Below are positions 37,848 to 46,230 of a DNA stretch of 64,000 nt, in pieces. Source of the DNA: Flagellimonas yonaguniensis. GTDB taxonomy: Bacteria > Bacteroidota > Bacteroidia > Flavobacteriales > Flavobacteriaceae. Location of the stretch: the NCBI RefSeq assembly GCF_029193885.1, contig NZ_JARFVB010000015.1:1-64000 (forward strand), read 5' to 3'. Positions within the stretch are counted from its first letter, which is position 1, and every line of letters starts with the position of its first letter. The translations under genes were made by a program, and so were the position numbers. The notes below the pieces were generated by a model. It was not told the origin of the DNA. It did not search any database and saw nothing but the letters and a program-made list of their open reading frames with translations.

Positions 37848-38741
37848 TTAGTGAAAAGCTGCCATCGCCTCGTAAAACTCCACTTCGTCCACTCCCATTT
37901 GCTGGCAAATCCATTTAGCGCCCGCCAAATTGCTCAGTGCGGTTTCACCCGATATATCCAATGGCATGTCGCCATCGGGCGTATCCAAAAACACTTGGCC
38001 ATTTTCTTCTTGATACACTGGGGTTGCATAAGGGAATTTTCTAATCGGGTTTTCGGATGATTCCACTCGCTTTTTCACTTCTACATCCTCATCATTATAG
38101 GTAATGCTCCCTCCCTTTACAATACTGTCCACAAAAACGCCGTACTGTTCCGAGTAGGCTTCAAAACCGGAATAAAAACCATCTTCATCAAACTCAATAT
38201 CACTCAATAAAGCAATGTTTGGCTGATATTTATGGAATTGTGGAGCAGTATCGATGACGGATGAAGGCCCATCGTTGCCTTCGATTACCATAAAGTCGTT
38301 TTCTTTGGTCAGATGGATTCCATTGGGCGATGTCAATGCATAATCAGCCTCAACCTCATTATAGGCCAGCACGTGTAAAATCATGGAAACCACATTGGAT
38401 TTTCTCTGGCTGCCCGATATCACAACTCGTGTTTTGAATTTGCCCAGCTCGTACAAGAATTCAGGATAGGAAACCAATCTTAGGCCCAACTCCTTTGCCT
38501 TCATCAATTCTGGATTATCCCTTTCAACGGTAACACCCAAGACAACGGCATCCAATTGGTCATTGATTCTATCGGAAAACCAACCGGCTTCATTGGATAC
38601 CAATCCCTGTTCCTGCATAATGGCTTTGAGAGACTCATCAAATGTCTCATCACTCCCCGTGACCGTTTCTCCCTTTTTATGCAAGGCAATGGCCAAATTG
38701 AACATATTGATCTCGCCCAAACCTATAAAATGTACCTGCAT
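37848..38741 (-). CDS. Degenerate, shortened Mpl-type Mur ligase homologue
   Basis: The N-terminal Rossmann domain (QVHFIGLGEINMFNLAIALH) and part of the central domain are clearly those of UDP-MurNAc-peptide ligases of the Mpl kind. The usual P-loop GTHGKTTT or GSHGKTT is GSQRKSNVV (110-118), the Mg-binding EGDE segment is EGNDG (154-158), and the central-domain DH pair is FDEDGF (184-189). The protein stops at 297 residues, just where the third domain would begin (WICQQMGVDEVEFYEAMAAF), while intact homologues have about 450. Downstream DNA belongs to DUF1569, so this is not a simple frameshift. It has its own perfect promoter. A non-catalytic binding or regulatory role is inferred. Confidence 0.8.
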   Translation of the reverse strand: MQVHFIGLGEINMFNLAIALHKKGETVTGSDETFDESLKAIMQEQGLVSNEAGWFSDRINDQLDAVVLGVTVERDNPELMKAKELGLRLVSYPEFLYELGKFKTRVVISGSQRKSNVVSMILHVLAYNEVEADYALTSPNGIHLTKENDFMVIEGNDGPSSVIDTAPQFHKYQPNIALLSDIEFDEDGFYSGFEAYSEQYGVFVDSIVKGGSITYNDEDVEVKKRVESSENPIRKFPYATPVYQEENGQVFLDTPDGDMPLDISGETALSNLAGAKWICQQMGVDEVEFYEAMAAFH

Positions 38742-38758
38742 CGCTTCAAATTAGAGCT

Positions 38759-38789
38759 CAAAAATAGCCAAAGCTGAAACCATTGCAAA
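38759..38789 (-). promoter_or_regulatory. Promoter of the Mur-like gene
   Basis: The minus strand has TTTG (38786-38789), 19 bp, and TATTTTTG (38759-38766), an exact consensus. The start codon is 17 nt downstream. Confidence 0.75.
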
Positions 38790-38823
38790 CATGGAAACGC
38801 TATATTAATTTCTATATTGGTGC

Positions 38824-38831
38824 TAAATTTG
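38824..38831 (+). promoter_or_regulatory. -7 box of the cupin gene, 6 nt before the ATG
   Basis: TAAATTTG fully matches TAnnTTTG and ends 6 nt before the ATG at 38838. A leaderless mRNA is predicted. The -33 element is poor. Confidence 0.5.
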
Positions 38832-38837
38832 AGAACA

Positions 38838-39149
38838 ATGAATTTATCAGAAATCAAACCAAAGGAAATAATGCCCGGATACCATGGTAAATTGGTGCAC
38901 GGAGAACGTATGAGCTGGGTATTTTGGGATGTTGAGCAAAATGCTGAAGTCCCCGAGCACCAACACGACCATGAACAGATCATGCACGTAGTGGAAGGTA
39001 CTTTTGAGTTCTCGCTAAATGGAGAAAAAGGAACTTACACCGCAGGAGACATTGTAGTGATCCCATCCAACGTACCACATAGTGGAAAAGCATTGACCCC
39101 ATGTAAATTAATGGACATTTTCAGTCCCGTTAGAGAAGAATACCGATAG
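38838..39149 (+). CDS. Small cupin-domain protein
   Basis: The 103-residue single-domain beta barrel has cupin motif 1 EHQHDHEQIMHVVEGTFEFS (metal-binding H-x-H...E) and motif 2 PSNVPHSGKAL with the last histidine. It may bind metal and act as an isomerase, dioxygenase or sensor, and substrate cannot be told. The ATG at 38838 is chosen because the -7 box ends at 38831, and an ATG at 38817 would lie upstream of the transcript. It is 2 bp from the SDR gene, forming a two-gene unit. Confidence 0.85.
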   Translation: MNLSEIKPKEIMPGYHGKLVHGERMSWVFWDVEQNAEVPEHQHDHEQIMHVVEGTFEFSLNGEKGTYTAGDIVVIPSNVPHSGKALTPCKLMDIFSPVREEYR

Positions 39150-39151
39150 CC

Positions 39152-39937
39152 ATGAACATTTCGTTAAGAGGAAAAACAGCCCTCGTTGGAGGTAGCAGCA
39201 AAGGAATAGGAGAAGCCATCGCACGGCAATTGGCCGAAAGCGGGGCAAGTGTGACACTAATGGCCAGAAGCGAAGGGCGCATGAAGGATTTGATCAATGA
39301 AATGGATAGTTCCGAAGGACAAAGACACCAATACCTGGCCGTTGATTTTACCGATTTTGAAGATTACAAAGCTAAAATTACCGCGTTCTTCGAAACCAAC
39401 ACTATTGATATTTTGATCAACAATACGCAAGGACCTAAAGGTGGTGGTGCCTTGGAAAAGAATGTTGAAGATTACCAAAATGCCTTTGACCTGCTGTTCA
39501 AGTCGGTGGTATATACTACGGAACTAGCCCTGAAACACATGCAGGAAAACAAATGGGGGCGCATTATAAACATCGCGTCCATTTCGGTAAAGGAACCCTT
39601 GAATTATTTGGCACTTTCCAATACCATTCGAGCAGCGGTGGTTACTTGGGCCAAAAGCTTGGCCTATGACGTGGCCAAAGATGGCATTACCGTGAACAGC
39701 ACCCTTACAGGCTATTTTGATACAGACCGAATTGCCCAATTAAACTCCAAAAAAGCGGAGAAACTTGGAATTTCCCCTGATGAAGTCCGTTCCAACATGG
39801 AGGAGCAAGTTCCTGTAAAACGTATTGGCAACCCAAAAGAGTATGCGTATTTGGTAACGTTTTTAGCTTCGGACAAAGCGGCTTTTATTACAGGAACCAA
39901 TATCCCGATAGATGGTGGGCTGTTAAAATCAATGTAG
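39152..39937 (+). CDS. Short-chain dehydrogenase/reductase
   Basis: The 261-residue NAD(P)-dependent oxidoreductase has VGGSSKGIGEAIARQLAESG (TGxxxGIG-type loop, with V-G for T-G) and the NNTQG motif in place of NNAG. IINIASISVKEPLNYLALSN has Ser and a Leu where YxxxK normally has Tyr (ALSNTIRAAV), so the catalytic Tyr-Lys pair looks altered. The PIDGGLLKSM ending is normal. Similar atypical SDRs with NNTxGP are known as a subgroup. Its substrate probably relates to the cupin partner. Confidence 0.85.
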   Translation: MNISLRGKTALVGGSSKGIGEAIARQLAESGASVTLMARSEGRMKDLINEMDSSEGQRHQYLAVDFTDFEDYKAKITAFFETNTIDILINNTQGPKGGGALEKNVEDYQNAFDLLFKSVVYTTELALKHMQENKWGRIINIASISVKEPLNYLALSNTIRAAVVTWAKSLAYDVAKDGITVNSTLTGYFDTDRIAQLNSKKAEKLGISPDEVRSNMEEQVPVKRIGNPKEYAYLVTFLASDKAAFITGTNIPIDGGLLKSM

Positions 39938-40663
39938 TTAAAGACTCATGCGGTCCTTGAAAATATAGGATTGTCTGCGGGAAACCTCCACTTCCTCTCC
40001 GTTTTTCATGGTAAGTTTTAGCTTTCCATTGAACCAAGGCACCACATTTTCAATATAATTGGTATTCACTATTTGCTGGCGGTTTGCCCTGAAAAATGAA
40101 TCTTCCGGCAACTTTTCCTCTACCTGATTGAGCGATTTGTAGAGCATTGGTTTCTTGTCCTCAAAAAACACCCGAGTGTAGTTCCCTACAATTTCGAACA
40201 GGGAGATGTCTCCTATTTTTACCAACCAACAAGCTTCTCCATCTTTAATAAAAATCTGACTGTTATCGGTTAATTTTTTAGCTGTGGATGCGCCGTCCTC
40301 CTTGGACGCCATCTTGGTACGCACTTTTTCCAAGGCCATACCAAAGCGTTTGTTGCTCACGGGCTTCAACAAGTAATCCAATGCGTTGTACTCAAAAGAT
40401 TTTATGGCATATTCATCATAAGCGGTCGTAAAAATGGTAATGGGCACCTCATCCAGCATTTCCAATAAGTCAAAACCATCCTTTTCGGGCATGTTGATGT
40501 CAAGGAACAACAAATCTGGCGATTCGGACTCAATCAATTCCACACCATCATCCACATTGCTCGCTTCGCCAATAAGTTCCAAATCATCATGGAGCTTGAT
40601 AAGCTCTTTGAGCTCATTTCGTGCCAGTCTGGAGTCTTCCACTATTACCGACCTGATCTTCAT
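39938..40663 (-). CDS. LytTR-family response regulator
   Basis: The 241 residues have a receiver domain with phospho-acceptor D55 in LLFLDINMPEKDG, T80 and K100 in DYLLKPVSNKRF, and a C-terminal LytTR DNA-binding domain (FFRANRQQIVNTNYIENVVP and GEEVEVSRRQSYIFKDRMSL). It overlaps its sensor gene by 4 bp. Targets are unknown, since LytTR regulators often control cell-surface genes at other loci. It ends 1 bp from the convergent SDR gene. Confidence 0.93.
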   Translation of the reverse strand: MKIRSVIVEDSRLARNELKELIKLHDDLELIGEASNVDDGVELIESESPDLLFLDINMPEKDGFDLLEMLDEVPITIFTTAYDEYAIKSFEYNALDYLLKPVSNKRFGMALEKVRTKMASKEDGASTAKKLTDNSQIFIKDGEACWLVKIGDISLFEIVGNYTRVFFEDKKPMLYKSLNQVEEKLPEDSFFRANRQQIVNTNYIENVVPWFNGKLKLTMKNGEEVEVSRRQSYIFKDRMSL

Positions 40664-41730
40664 GTCAATGGTATTTTGATTTCTGCCACCACCTCATCTG
40701 ATACTTCCTCCAATTTAAAGGATGCTTTGTCGGCATACAACAATTTTAAGCGTTGCTCAATATTCTTTAATCCCAACTTGGTGGAATCTTGCGAAATATT
40801 CAGTTTTCCTGTATTCCTGACTTCAATAATCAAATCGTTGTCCTTTTTGAAAATGGCCAAGAGAATCCTTCCGCCATTTTTAAGATTGGAAATACCGTGC
40901 TTGACTGCATTTTCTATCAGCAATTGAATGATCATGGGCGGAATCCTAAGGTCCAACGTACCTTCCTCCACTTGCTTAACAAATTCCAAACGATCTTCGA
41001 ACTGTATCTTTGATAGATCAATATAGTTATCCACCACTTCCAGTTCTTCACGTACGGGAATATCGTTGATGTTGTTCTTGGTAAGGGAATATCGGATAAT
41101 TTCGGAAAGCTTGGTAAGCATTTCTCTGGATTTTTCCACATCCTCCAGCATCAAACCTCGAATATTGTTGAGGCTATTGAACATAAAATGCGGATTTATC
41201 TGTCCTTTTAAGGTGTTCAATTGGGCCTGTTTCAAGGTAGTGTTCAGCTCCAGCCTTTCTATTCTGTTCTGATTCAGTTTCAAAAGCAATTTGATAACCA
41301 AATAGGTAATTGCCCAAGCTCCGACCAAAAAGACCGAATTAAGTACCTGCACCATAAACTTGTCATACCCTTCGAGCATATGCATCTCAGTCTCGGTAAG
41401 TTCTGGACCGAATTCAAGATAGATATATCCAAAAAAGACATTTAAAAGACCAAAAATCGTAGAGGCCACCAATATGGACACAATGATTTTAATGATCTCT
41501 TTGCCCCCAAAGGAATCAAAATGCACATTTCTTTTAAGGTACCATCGTAATATCGAAGTAGATAATATGCCTATGAAAATCCCAACGATGACCGAAAATA
41601 TGGTCATCTCAATGCTAACGTTCTGGGGAATCAGAGCAGCAATGGCATTGATAAATCCCCATCCCAGCAATTGAAGCACCCAAAATGCAATATTCCTTTT
41701 CCTTGTACTTAACTCCATTCGATTGAGCAT
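40660..41730 (-). CDS. LytS/YehU-type sensor histidine kinase
   Basis: The 356 residues have four predicted N-terminal membrane helices (about 14-145), a linker coiled coil, and the His_kinase domain with H181 in LKGQINPHFMFNSLNNIRGL. The HATPase has its N box in PPMIIQLLIENAVKHGISNL and a G box in STKLGLKNIEQRLKLLY. It has no recognisable extracellular sensor domain, so the membrane helices themselves may sense. It is co-transcribed with the LytTR regulator. A TAAATTTG box lies 8 nt before the ATG at 41730. Confidence 0.92.
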   Translation of the reverse strand: MLNRMELSTRKRNIAFWVLQLLGWGFINAIAALIPQNVSIEMTIFSVIVGIFIGILSTSILRWYLKRNVHFDSFGGKEIIKIIVSILVASTIFGLLNVFFGYIYLEFGPELTETEMHMLEGYDKFMVQVLNSVFLVGAWAITYLVIKLLLKLNQNRIERLELNTTLKQAQLNTLKGQINPHFMFNSLNNIRGLMLEDVEKSREMLTKLSEIIRYSLTKNNINDIPVREELEVVDNYIDLSKIQFEDRLEFVKQVEEGTLDLRIPPMIIQLLIENAVKHGISNLKNGGRILLAIFKKDNDLIIEVRNTGKLNISQDSTKLGLKNIEQRLKLLYADKASFKLEEVSDEVVAEIKIPLT

Positions 41731-41738
41731 GAACTGCC

Positions 41739-41746
41739 CAAATTTA
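41739..41746 (-). promoter_or_regulatory. -7 box of the LytS/LytTR unit
   Basis: The minus strand reads TAAATTTG, 8 nt before the ATG at 41730. This gives a leader of only a few nucleotides if that ATG is used, or about 16 nt if the ATG four codons later is used. Confidence 0.5.
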
Positions 41747-41773
41747 CATTAAACTTATTGGGGATGAACTATA

Positions 41774-41983
41774 CTAAGATTTTTGTGCGACTTTTCTTTT
41801 AAAGGGATTGTCGCAAGTTTTTCGCTGTGGCAAAAATGCTATCCACATCAAGGTTGATCCAGAATAGAAAAAAGGAAAGTATCCCATGTATTCCCAGGCA
41901 TTGAACCTCCCATAGACCCCTATCAATACACCAAGAATACCCATGGAAAATACAACTTTTTGTCTTGTGTTCAGTTTTTTCAT
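41774..41983 (-). CDS. Small two-helix membrane protein of unknown function
   Basis: The 69 residues start MKKLNTRQKVVFSMGILGVL with a hydrophobic first helix and a second one around YFPFFYSGSTLMWIAFL, then a basic tail (KRKVAQKS). I do not recognise it. The layout is plausible for a membrane protein. It is 43 bp upstream of the LytS start on the same strand and might be read from its own weak promoter. The 238 bp upstream (41984-42221) contain a CCGCT-TC-AGCGG palindrome at 42001-42012 and no other feature. Confidence 0.5.
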   Translation of the reverse strand: MKKLNTRQKVVFSMGILGVLIGVYGRFNAWEYMGYFPFFYSGSTLMWIAFLPQRKTCDNPFKRKVAQKS

Positions 41984-42221
41984 ATTGATGAATTTTGTGA
42001 CCGCTTCAGCGGATTATAAAATGATACTTACTAAAAGTGAAATAATGAATTTGGCTAATGCTATCATGACTGTTCTGTTTTTAGATTTTATTTCTGAAGC
42101 TAAAGTACAGGACAACACCCGTCTGATGAAGTGATTTATGACAAGTGGTCATTTTGGCCAAGCGAACGGTAAAACCATTATGTTTTGGCCCACAAAAGCC
42201 CTAACAACCTGATTTTTAAGA

Positions 42222-42749
42222 CTATTTTATTTTTGGAGGAAATTTAGAGAACACCTTTTTCACTACCGCCTTGAGTTTTTCCTCACGAACGCTTGGTGAT
42301 GCGTTCTCACGGAGCCCACTCTCGGCCACGGCCTGCCAAACAAGTGCATCACGTTGCGCATCGACCAAATCAAACTGGATGCTGCGCTGTAAACTGGACC
42401 CTCCCAAGGGCAATCCCACAGAGATGCCTCCGCCCACATTTCGTCCCGTACCTCCAATGCCAAGCCCAACATTGCTGTTCGGAGCGCCTCGATATTCATC
42501 GCTGACAATATTGATAAAGAGTTCCGGTTCTTCGGCCAATCTGTATCCGCGAGCTTTTAAAGTAGAGTCCAAGGCACGCAGCAAACGCCTTTCTTCCAAC
42601 TGGCTCAGGCCAGACTGCATATCGGCATAATAGTTATAAGTGGTGTAGCTTGAGAAATCGACCGCCTTATCATAATCGCAATTCACTTTGACTGAACTAC
42701 AAGAGGTCACTACAATACAAAATAACAGTAAAGAAGGAAAATATCGCAT
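42222..42749 (-). CDS. DUF4136-domain lipoprotein
   Basis: With the start at 42749 (MRYFPSLLLFCIVVTSCSSV) the lipobox cysteine is in VTSC. The body is a DUF4136 domain (CDYDKAVDFSSYTTYNYY at the start, ALDSTLKARGYRLAEEPELF in the middle, and a glycine-rich GLGIGGTGRNVGGGISVGLP loop before the core strand). The family is of unknown function in Bacteroidota and Proteobacteria envelopes. Longer starts at 42782 or 42758 would add a hydrophilic N-terminus before the signal. Confidence 0.85.
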   Translation of the reverse strand: MRYFPSLLLFCIVVTSCSSVKVNCDYDKAVDFSSYTTYNYYADMQSGLSQLEERRLLRALDSTLKARGYRLAEEPELFINIVSDEYRGAPNSNVGLGIGGTGRNVGGGISVGLPLGGSSLQRSIQFDLVDAQRDALVWQAVAESGLRENASPSVREEKLKAVVKKVFSKFPPKIK

Positions 42750-42813
42750 GATGAACATTTGGGTCCTCCTAAATTTAATCAATATATTGATTGGATGTAA
42801 AGAAGTAGAGGGA

Positions 42814-43815
42814 CTATTCGTTCAATAGCTTCCAAAGTCTATCTTTTAACTGCTGGACTCCCAATCCACTTACCGATGATATGAACATATAGGGCACATC
42901 CTTGAAATCCTCTTTCATATCGGCATCCATTTCATCAATGAGTTCCTGATCCAGCATATCGCATTTGGAAATGGCCACCAAACGCCCTTTGTCCAACAAT
43001 TCGGGGTTGTACCTCCTCAACTCGTCCAAAAGAATGTGGTATTCCTGACTGATATCCTTACTATCGGCGGGAATCAAAAATAAAAGGGTCGCATTTCGTT
43101 CAATATGGCGAAGGAAATAATGTCCCAGTCCCTTGCCTTCGGCTGCACCTTCAATAATTCCAGGGATATCGGCCATTACAAAACTCTGAAAGTCCCGATA
43201 TTCCACAATGCCCAAATTGGGCTTTAGGGTAGTAAACTCATAATTGGCGATTTTGGGCTTGGCGGAGGTCATTACCGAAAGTAATGTGGACTTCCCCGCA
43301 TTGGGAAAACCAACCAGGCCAACATCAGCCAACACCTTAAGTTCGAGGGTCAGATGCCCCTCTTGACCTTTTATACCTGGCTGGGCATACCGAGGCGTCT
43401 GGTTCGTGGCGCTTTTAAAATGCCAGTTTCCCAATCCGCCCATACCGCCTTCGAGGACAATCTTCTCCTCGCCATCTTCGGTGATTTCAAAGAGCACTTC
43501 ATTGGTCTCAGTATTGCGCACCACGGTGCCCAAGGGCACTTCCATGTACACATCTTCACCATCGGCACCAGTACTGCGGCTCTTTGCACCATGTTCCCCA
43601 TGGCCTGCCTTAAAATGTTTTTTGAACTTGAAATGGACCAGCGTCCACAAGTTTTTGTTCCCTTTGACAATAACATGACCTCCACGACCACCATCTCCCC
43701 CATCCGGGCCACCTTTGGCCACATATTTTTCGCGACGTAAATGTGCAGAACCCTTGCCCCCGTTTCCAGAAGCAATGTGTACCTTTACGTAGTCTACAAA
43801 ATTTCCCTCGGTCAT
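42814..43815 (-). CDS. obgE: GTPase Obg/CgtA
   Basis: This essential ribosome-associated GTPase has 333 residues: the glycine-rich Obg fold ([20 protein letters not shown] to about 157) and the G domain with G1 [21 protein letters not shown]3 [20 protein letters not shown] and G4 AISKCDML. The C-terminal OCT tail found in some Obg proteins is absent, as in many Bacteroidota. It follows the hpt-adk fusion after 33 bp and probably shares its transcript. Confidence 0.97.
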   Translation of the reverse strand: MTEGNFVDYVKVHIASGNGGKGSAHLRREKYVAKGGPDGGDGGRGGHVIVKGNKNLWTLVHFKFKKHFKAGHGEHGAKSRSTGADGEDVYMEVPLGTVVRNTETNEVLFEITEDGEEKIVLEGGMGGLGNWHFKSATNQTPRYAQPGIKGQEGHLTLELKVLADVGLVGFPNAGKSTLLSVMTSAKPKIANYEFTTLKPNLGIVEYRDFQSFVMADIPGIIEGAAEGKGLGHYFLRHIERNATLLFLIPADSKDISQEYHILLDELRRYNPELLDKGRLVAISKCDMLDQELIDEMDADMKEDFKDVPYMFISSVSGLGVQQLKDRLWKLLNE

Positions 43816-43848
43816 ATTCTAATATAAAAAAGTCTTTGTGGAAACCAA

Positions 43849-44955
43849 TTATAGGGAGTCGATCACCTTGCTCAAACGCTTGGTAATCTCATCGATATCA
43901 CCTATTCCGTTTACGGAATGGAATTTTCCCTGTTCCTCGTAGTAAGCCTTCAACGGAGCGGTTTTTTCATTATACTCATCAAAACGGTTACGGATCTTGC
44001 TCTCGTCCTGATCATCGGAACGTCCACTACTTTTTCCTCGTTCCAAAAGGCGCTCTACCAAAATATCATCCTCAGCTTCCAGTGCGATAGTAGCATTTAC
44101 CTTCATGTCCTTGGATTCCAAAAAATTATCCAATGCCTCTGCTTGGGCCGCTGTACGTGGAAATCCATCAAAAATAAAACCTGCCGCATCCGGGTTTTTC
44201 TCCACCTCGGCTTTTAGCATATCAATGGTCACCTCATCTGGCACCAAGTCTCCTTTATCGATGTAAGATTTGGCCAAGTTTCCAAGCTCGGTTCCATTTT
44301 TAATGTTGTAACGGAATACATCCCCTGTGGAAATGTGTTTCAAATTATACTTTTCCTTTAGGAACCCTGCTTGGGTACCTTTTCCAGCTCCTGGCTTTCC
44401 AAAAAGCACTAGGTTGATCATATCTGTTTGATTTAATTGGTAAACTTCTCTAAGATTGCGACCGAGCTCGTTATAGTCCAGCCCATATCCCACGATAAAA
44501 TGATCGGGGATCTCCAATCCCACGTAATCGATGGTATATTCGCCATTGTACACATCCGACTTGTAAAAAAGCGTTCCGATCTTAAACTCTTTTACATTGG
44601 TATTGGAAAACAAGTGCACCAATTGTTTCAAGGTACGGCCCGTATCCACAACATCTTCCAAAATAATAACACTCTTTCCCTCAATCTCTTCCGGAACATC
44701 CAAAAGAGTCTCCACAATACCGGTCGATGTAAGCCCTTGATAAGAACTCAGCCTTACAAAAGAAACTTCGCACGGGTGCTGATAAGCTTTTAGAAAATCG
44801 GCCACGAACATAAAGGCTCCATTGAGCACTCCAACGAACAAAGGTGTTTCATCCTTATAATCGGCGGCAATCTCCTTTGCCATTTTATCAATGGCCGCAA
44901 GGATTTGTTCTTCCTTTAAATACGGCTTAAAATTCTTGTCGTGAAGCTTGATCAA
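43849..44955 (-). CDS. Fused hypoxanthine phosphoribosyltransferase-adenylate kinase
   Basis: Residues 1-176 are a complete phosphoribosyltransferase of the HPRT type (VGVLNGAFMFVADFL; PRPP loop VIILEDVVDTGRTLK; VGLEIPDHFIVGYGLDY). Residues 179-368 are a complete adenylate kinase (P-loop NLVLFGKPGAGKGTQ, FDGFPRTAAQAEALD, short LID RGKSSGRSDDQDESKIRNRF). The fusion joins purine salvage to AMP/ATP balance in one chain. The start is TTG at 44953-44955 and no in-frame ATG precedes MIKLHDKNF-like sequence. M179 (44421) could be an internal start for free Adk. The arrangement is known in Flavobacteriaceae. The TATCTTTG box at 44981 supports this start. Confidence 0.93.
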   Translation of the reverse strand: MIKLHDKNFKPYLKEEQILAAIDKMAKEIAADYKDETPLFVGVLNGAFMFVADFLKAYQHPCEVSFVRLSSYQGLTSTGIVETLLDVPEEIEGKSVIILEDVVDTGRTLKQLVHLFSNTNVKEFKIGTLFYKSDVYNGEYTIDYVGLEIPDHFIVGYGLDYNELGRNLREVYQLNQTDMINLVLFGKPGAGKGTQAGFLKEKYNLKHISTGDVFRYNIKNGTELGNLAKSYIDKGDLVPDEVTIDMLKAEVEKNPDAAGFIFDGFPRTAAQAEALDNFLESKDMKVNATIALEAEDDILVERLLERGKSSGRSDDQDESKIRNRFDEYNEKTAPLKAYYEEQGKFHSVNGIGDIDEITKRLSKVIDSL

Positions 44956-44980
44956 TGTGTTCGAGTTATGGTCAGGTTGG

Positions 44981-44988
44981 CAAAGATA
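44981..44988 (-). promoter_or_regulatory. -7 box of the hpt-adk-obgE unit
   Basis: The minus strand reads TATCTTTG, 25 nt before the TTG start. It shares the 117-bp divergent spacer with the purK promoter. Confidence 0.5.
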
Positions 44989-45042
44989 ATATTTTTAAAG
45001 CTGCTAAGCCCTGACATCTTTTATACCCTCGTGGATTTCATG

Positions 45043-45050
45043 TATTTTTG
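45043..45050 (+). promoter_or_regulatory. -7 box of purK
   Basis: TATTTTTG fully matches TAnnTTTG, 22 nt before the ATG at 45073, giving a leader of about 18 nt. Confidence 0.55.
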
Positions 45051-45072
45051 CTCACATTCAATTTACAAATCA

Positions 45073-46227
45073 ATGGAATTTTTCTCTTCCGACTTTAAAC
45101 TGGGAATATTAGGTGGTGGACAATTGGGCAAAATGATGCTCTACGAAACCAGGAAATGGGACATACAGACCAAAGTGATGGATGCTTCGCCCAAAGCCCC
45201 TTGCAAAATAGCCTGCAACGAGTTTGTGCAAGGTAGTTTGATGGATTTTGATACCGTTTATGCTTTTGGAAAAGATGTCGACGTACTTACCATTGAGATT
45301 GAAAATGTAAATGTGGTTGCCCTTGAAAAACTGGAGCACGAAGGGATTAACGTATATCCACCAACCAAGACCTTGAGGACCATACAGAACAAGGCCGTCC
45401 AAAAATTATTTTACACGGACCATGGAATTCCTACGGCACCATTTACAAGGTTTGCCTATACTTCGGAAATAGAGGACAGCATAAACAATGGAGGTCTTTC
45501 GCTGCCATTCGTATGGAAGAGTGCCCAGTTTGGGTATGATGGTCAAGGGGTAAAAGTCGTCAGAAAGATGGAGGACCTTAAAGACCTGCCCAATGTGGAG
45601 TGCATTGCCGAAACAATGATTGATTTTAAAAATGAATTGGCCGTTGTGGTCGCAAGGAACAACAAAGGCGAGGTAAAAACCTATCCAGTTGTGGAAATGG
45701 AATTTCACCCCGAGGCCAATCAGGTGGAATATGTTATCTGTCCCGCACGAATTGATGATGCCGTAGCCCAAAAAGCACAAGAAGTGGCCTTGAAAGTTTC
45801 TGAGCACATGAAACATGTTGGGCTGCTGGCAGTAGAAATGTTCCAGACCAAGGACGACCAGATTTTGGTGAACGAATCCGCTCCCAGACCCCATAACAGT
45901 GGACATTATAGCATAGAAGCATCATACACCAACCAATTTGAGCAACATATTCGAGCCATTTTAGGCTTGCCACTCGGAAAAACGGACAGCAAAGTAGCTG
46001 GAATTATGGTTAACTTGGTAGGCGCCGAAGGACATACGGGAGATGTGGTTTATGAAAATATCGAAAAAATACTGGAAATGGATGGGGTCACACCGCATAT
46101 TTACGGGAAAAAACAAACTCGCCCGTTTCGTAAAATGGGCCACGTTACCATCGTGGACGAGAATATGGCAAGAGCCCGAGAAGTGGCACAGCAGGTAAAA
46201 GAAACTATTAAAGTGATAAGCAAATAA
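45073..46227 (+). CDS. purK: 5-(carboxyamino)imidazole ribonucleotide synthase
   Basis: PurK uses ATP and bicarbonate to make N5-CAIR from AIR in purine synthesis. The 384 residues have the ATP-grasp fold: KLGILGGGQLGKMMLYETRK (start), FVWKSAQFGYDGQGVKVVRK (ATP loop) and VNESAPRPHNSGHYSIEASY (metal and substrate end). The ATG at 45073 is chosen because an upstream in-frame start at 44941 adds 44 residues unlike PurK and lies before the -7 box. It is 3 bp from purE. Confidence 0.95.
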   Translation: MEFFSSDFKLGILGGGQLGKMMLYETRKWDIQTKVMDASPKAPCKIACNEFVQGSLMDFDTVYAFGKDVDVLTIEIENVNVVALEKLEHEGINVYPPTKTLRTIQNKAVQKLFYTDHGIPTAPFTRFAYTSEIEDSINNGGLSLPFVWKSAQFGYDGQGVKVVRKMEDLKDLPNVECIAETMIDFKNELAVVVARNNKGEVKTYPVVEMEFHPEANQVEYVICPARIDDAVAQKAQEVALKVSEHMKHVGLLAVEMFQTKDDQILVNESAPRPHNSGHYSIEASYTNQFEQHIRAILGLPLGKTDSKVAGIMVNLVGAEGHTGDVVYENIEKILEMDGVTPHIYGKKQTRPFRKMGHVTIVDENMARAREVAQQVKETIKVISK

Positions 46228-46230
46228 GAT

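Noticed and set aside
37845..38741. Short Mur-like gene as a simple frameshift pseudogene
   Set aside because: The DNA after its stop belongs to DUF1569 on the other strand, and no third-domain remnant is seen. Active-site changes are upstream of the stop, so decay by one frameshift does not explain it.
44956..45072. Longer purK start at 44941
   Set aside because: It would lie before the -7 box at 45043 and overlap the hpt-adk start. The added residues do not resemble PurK.
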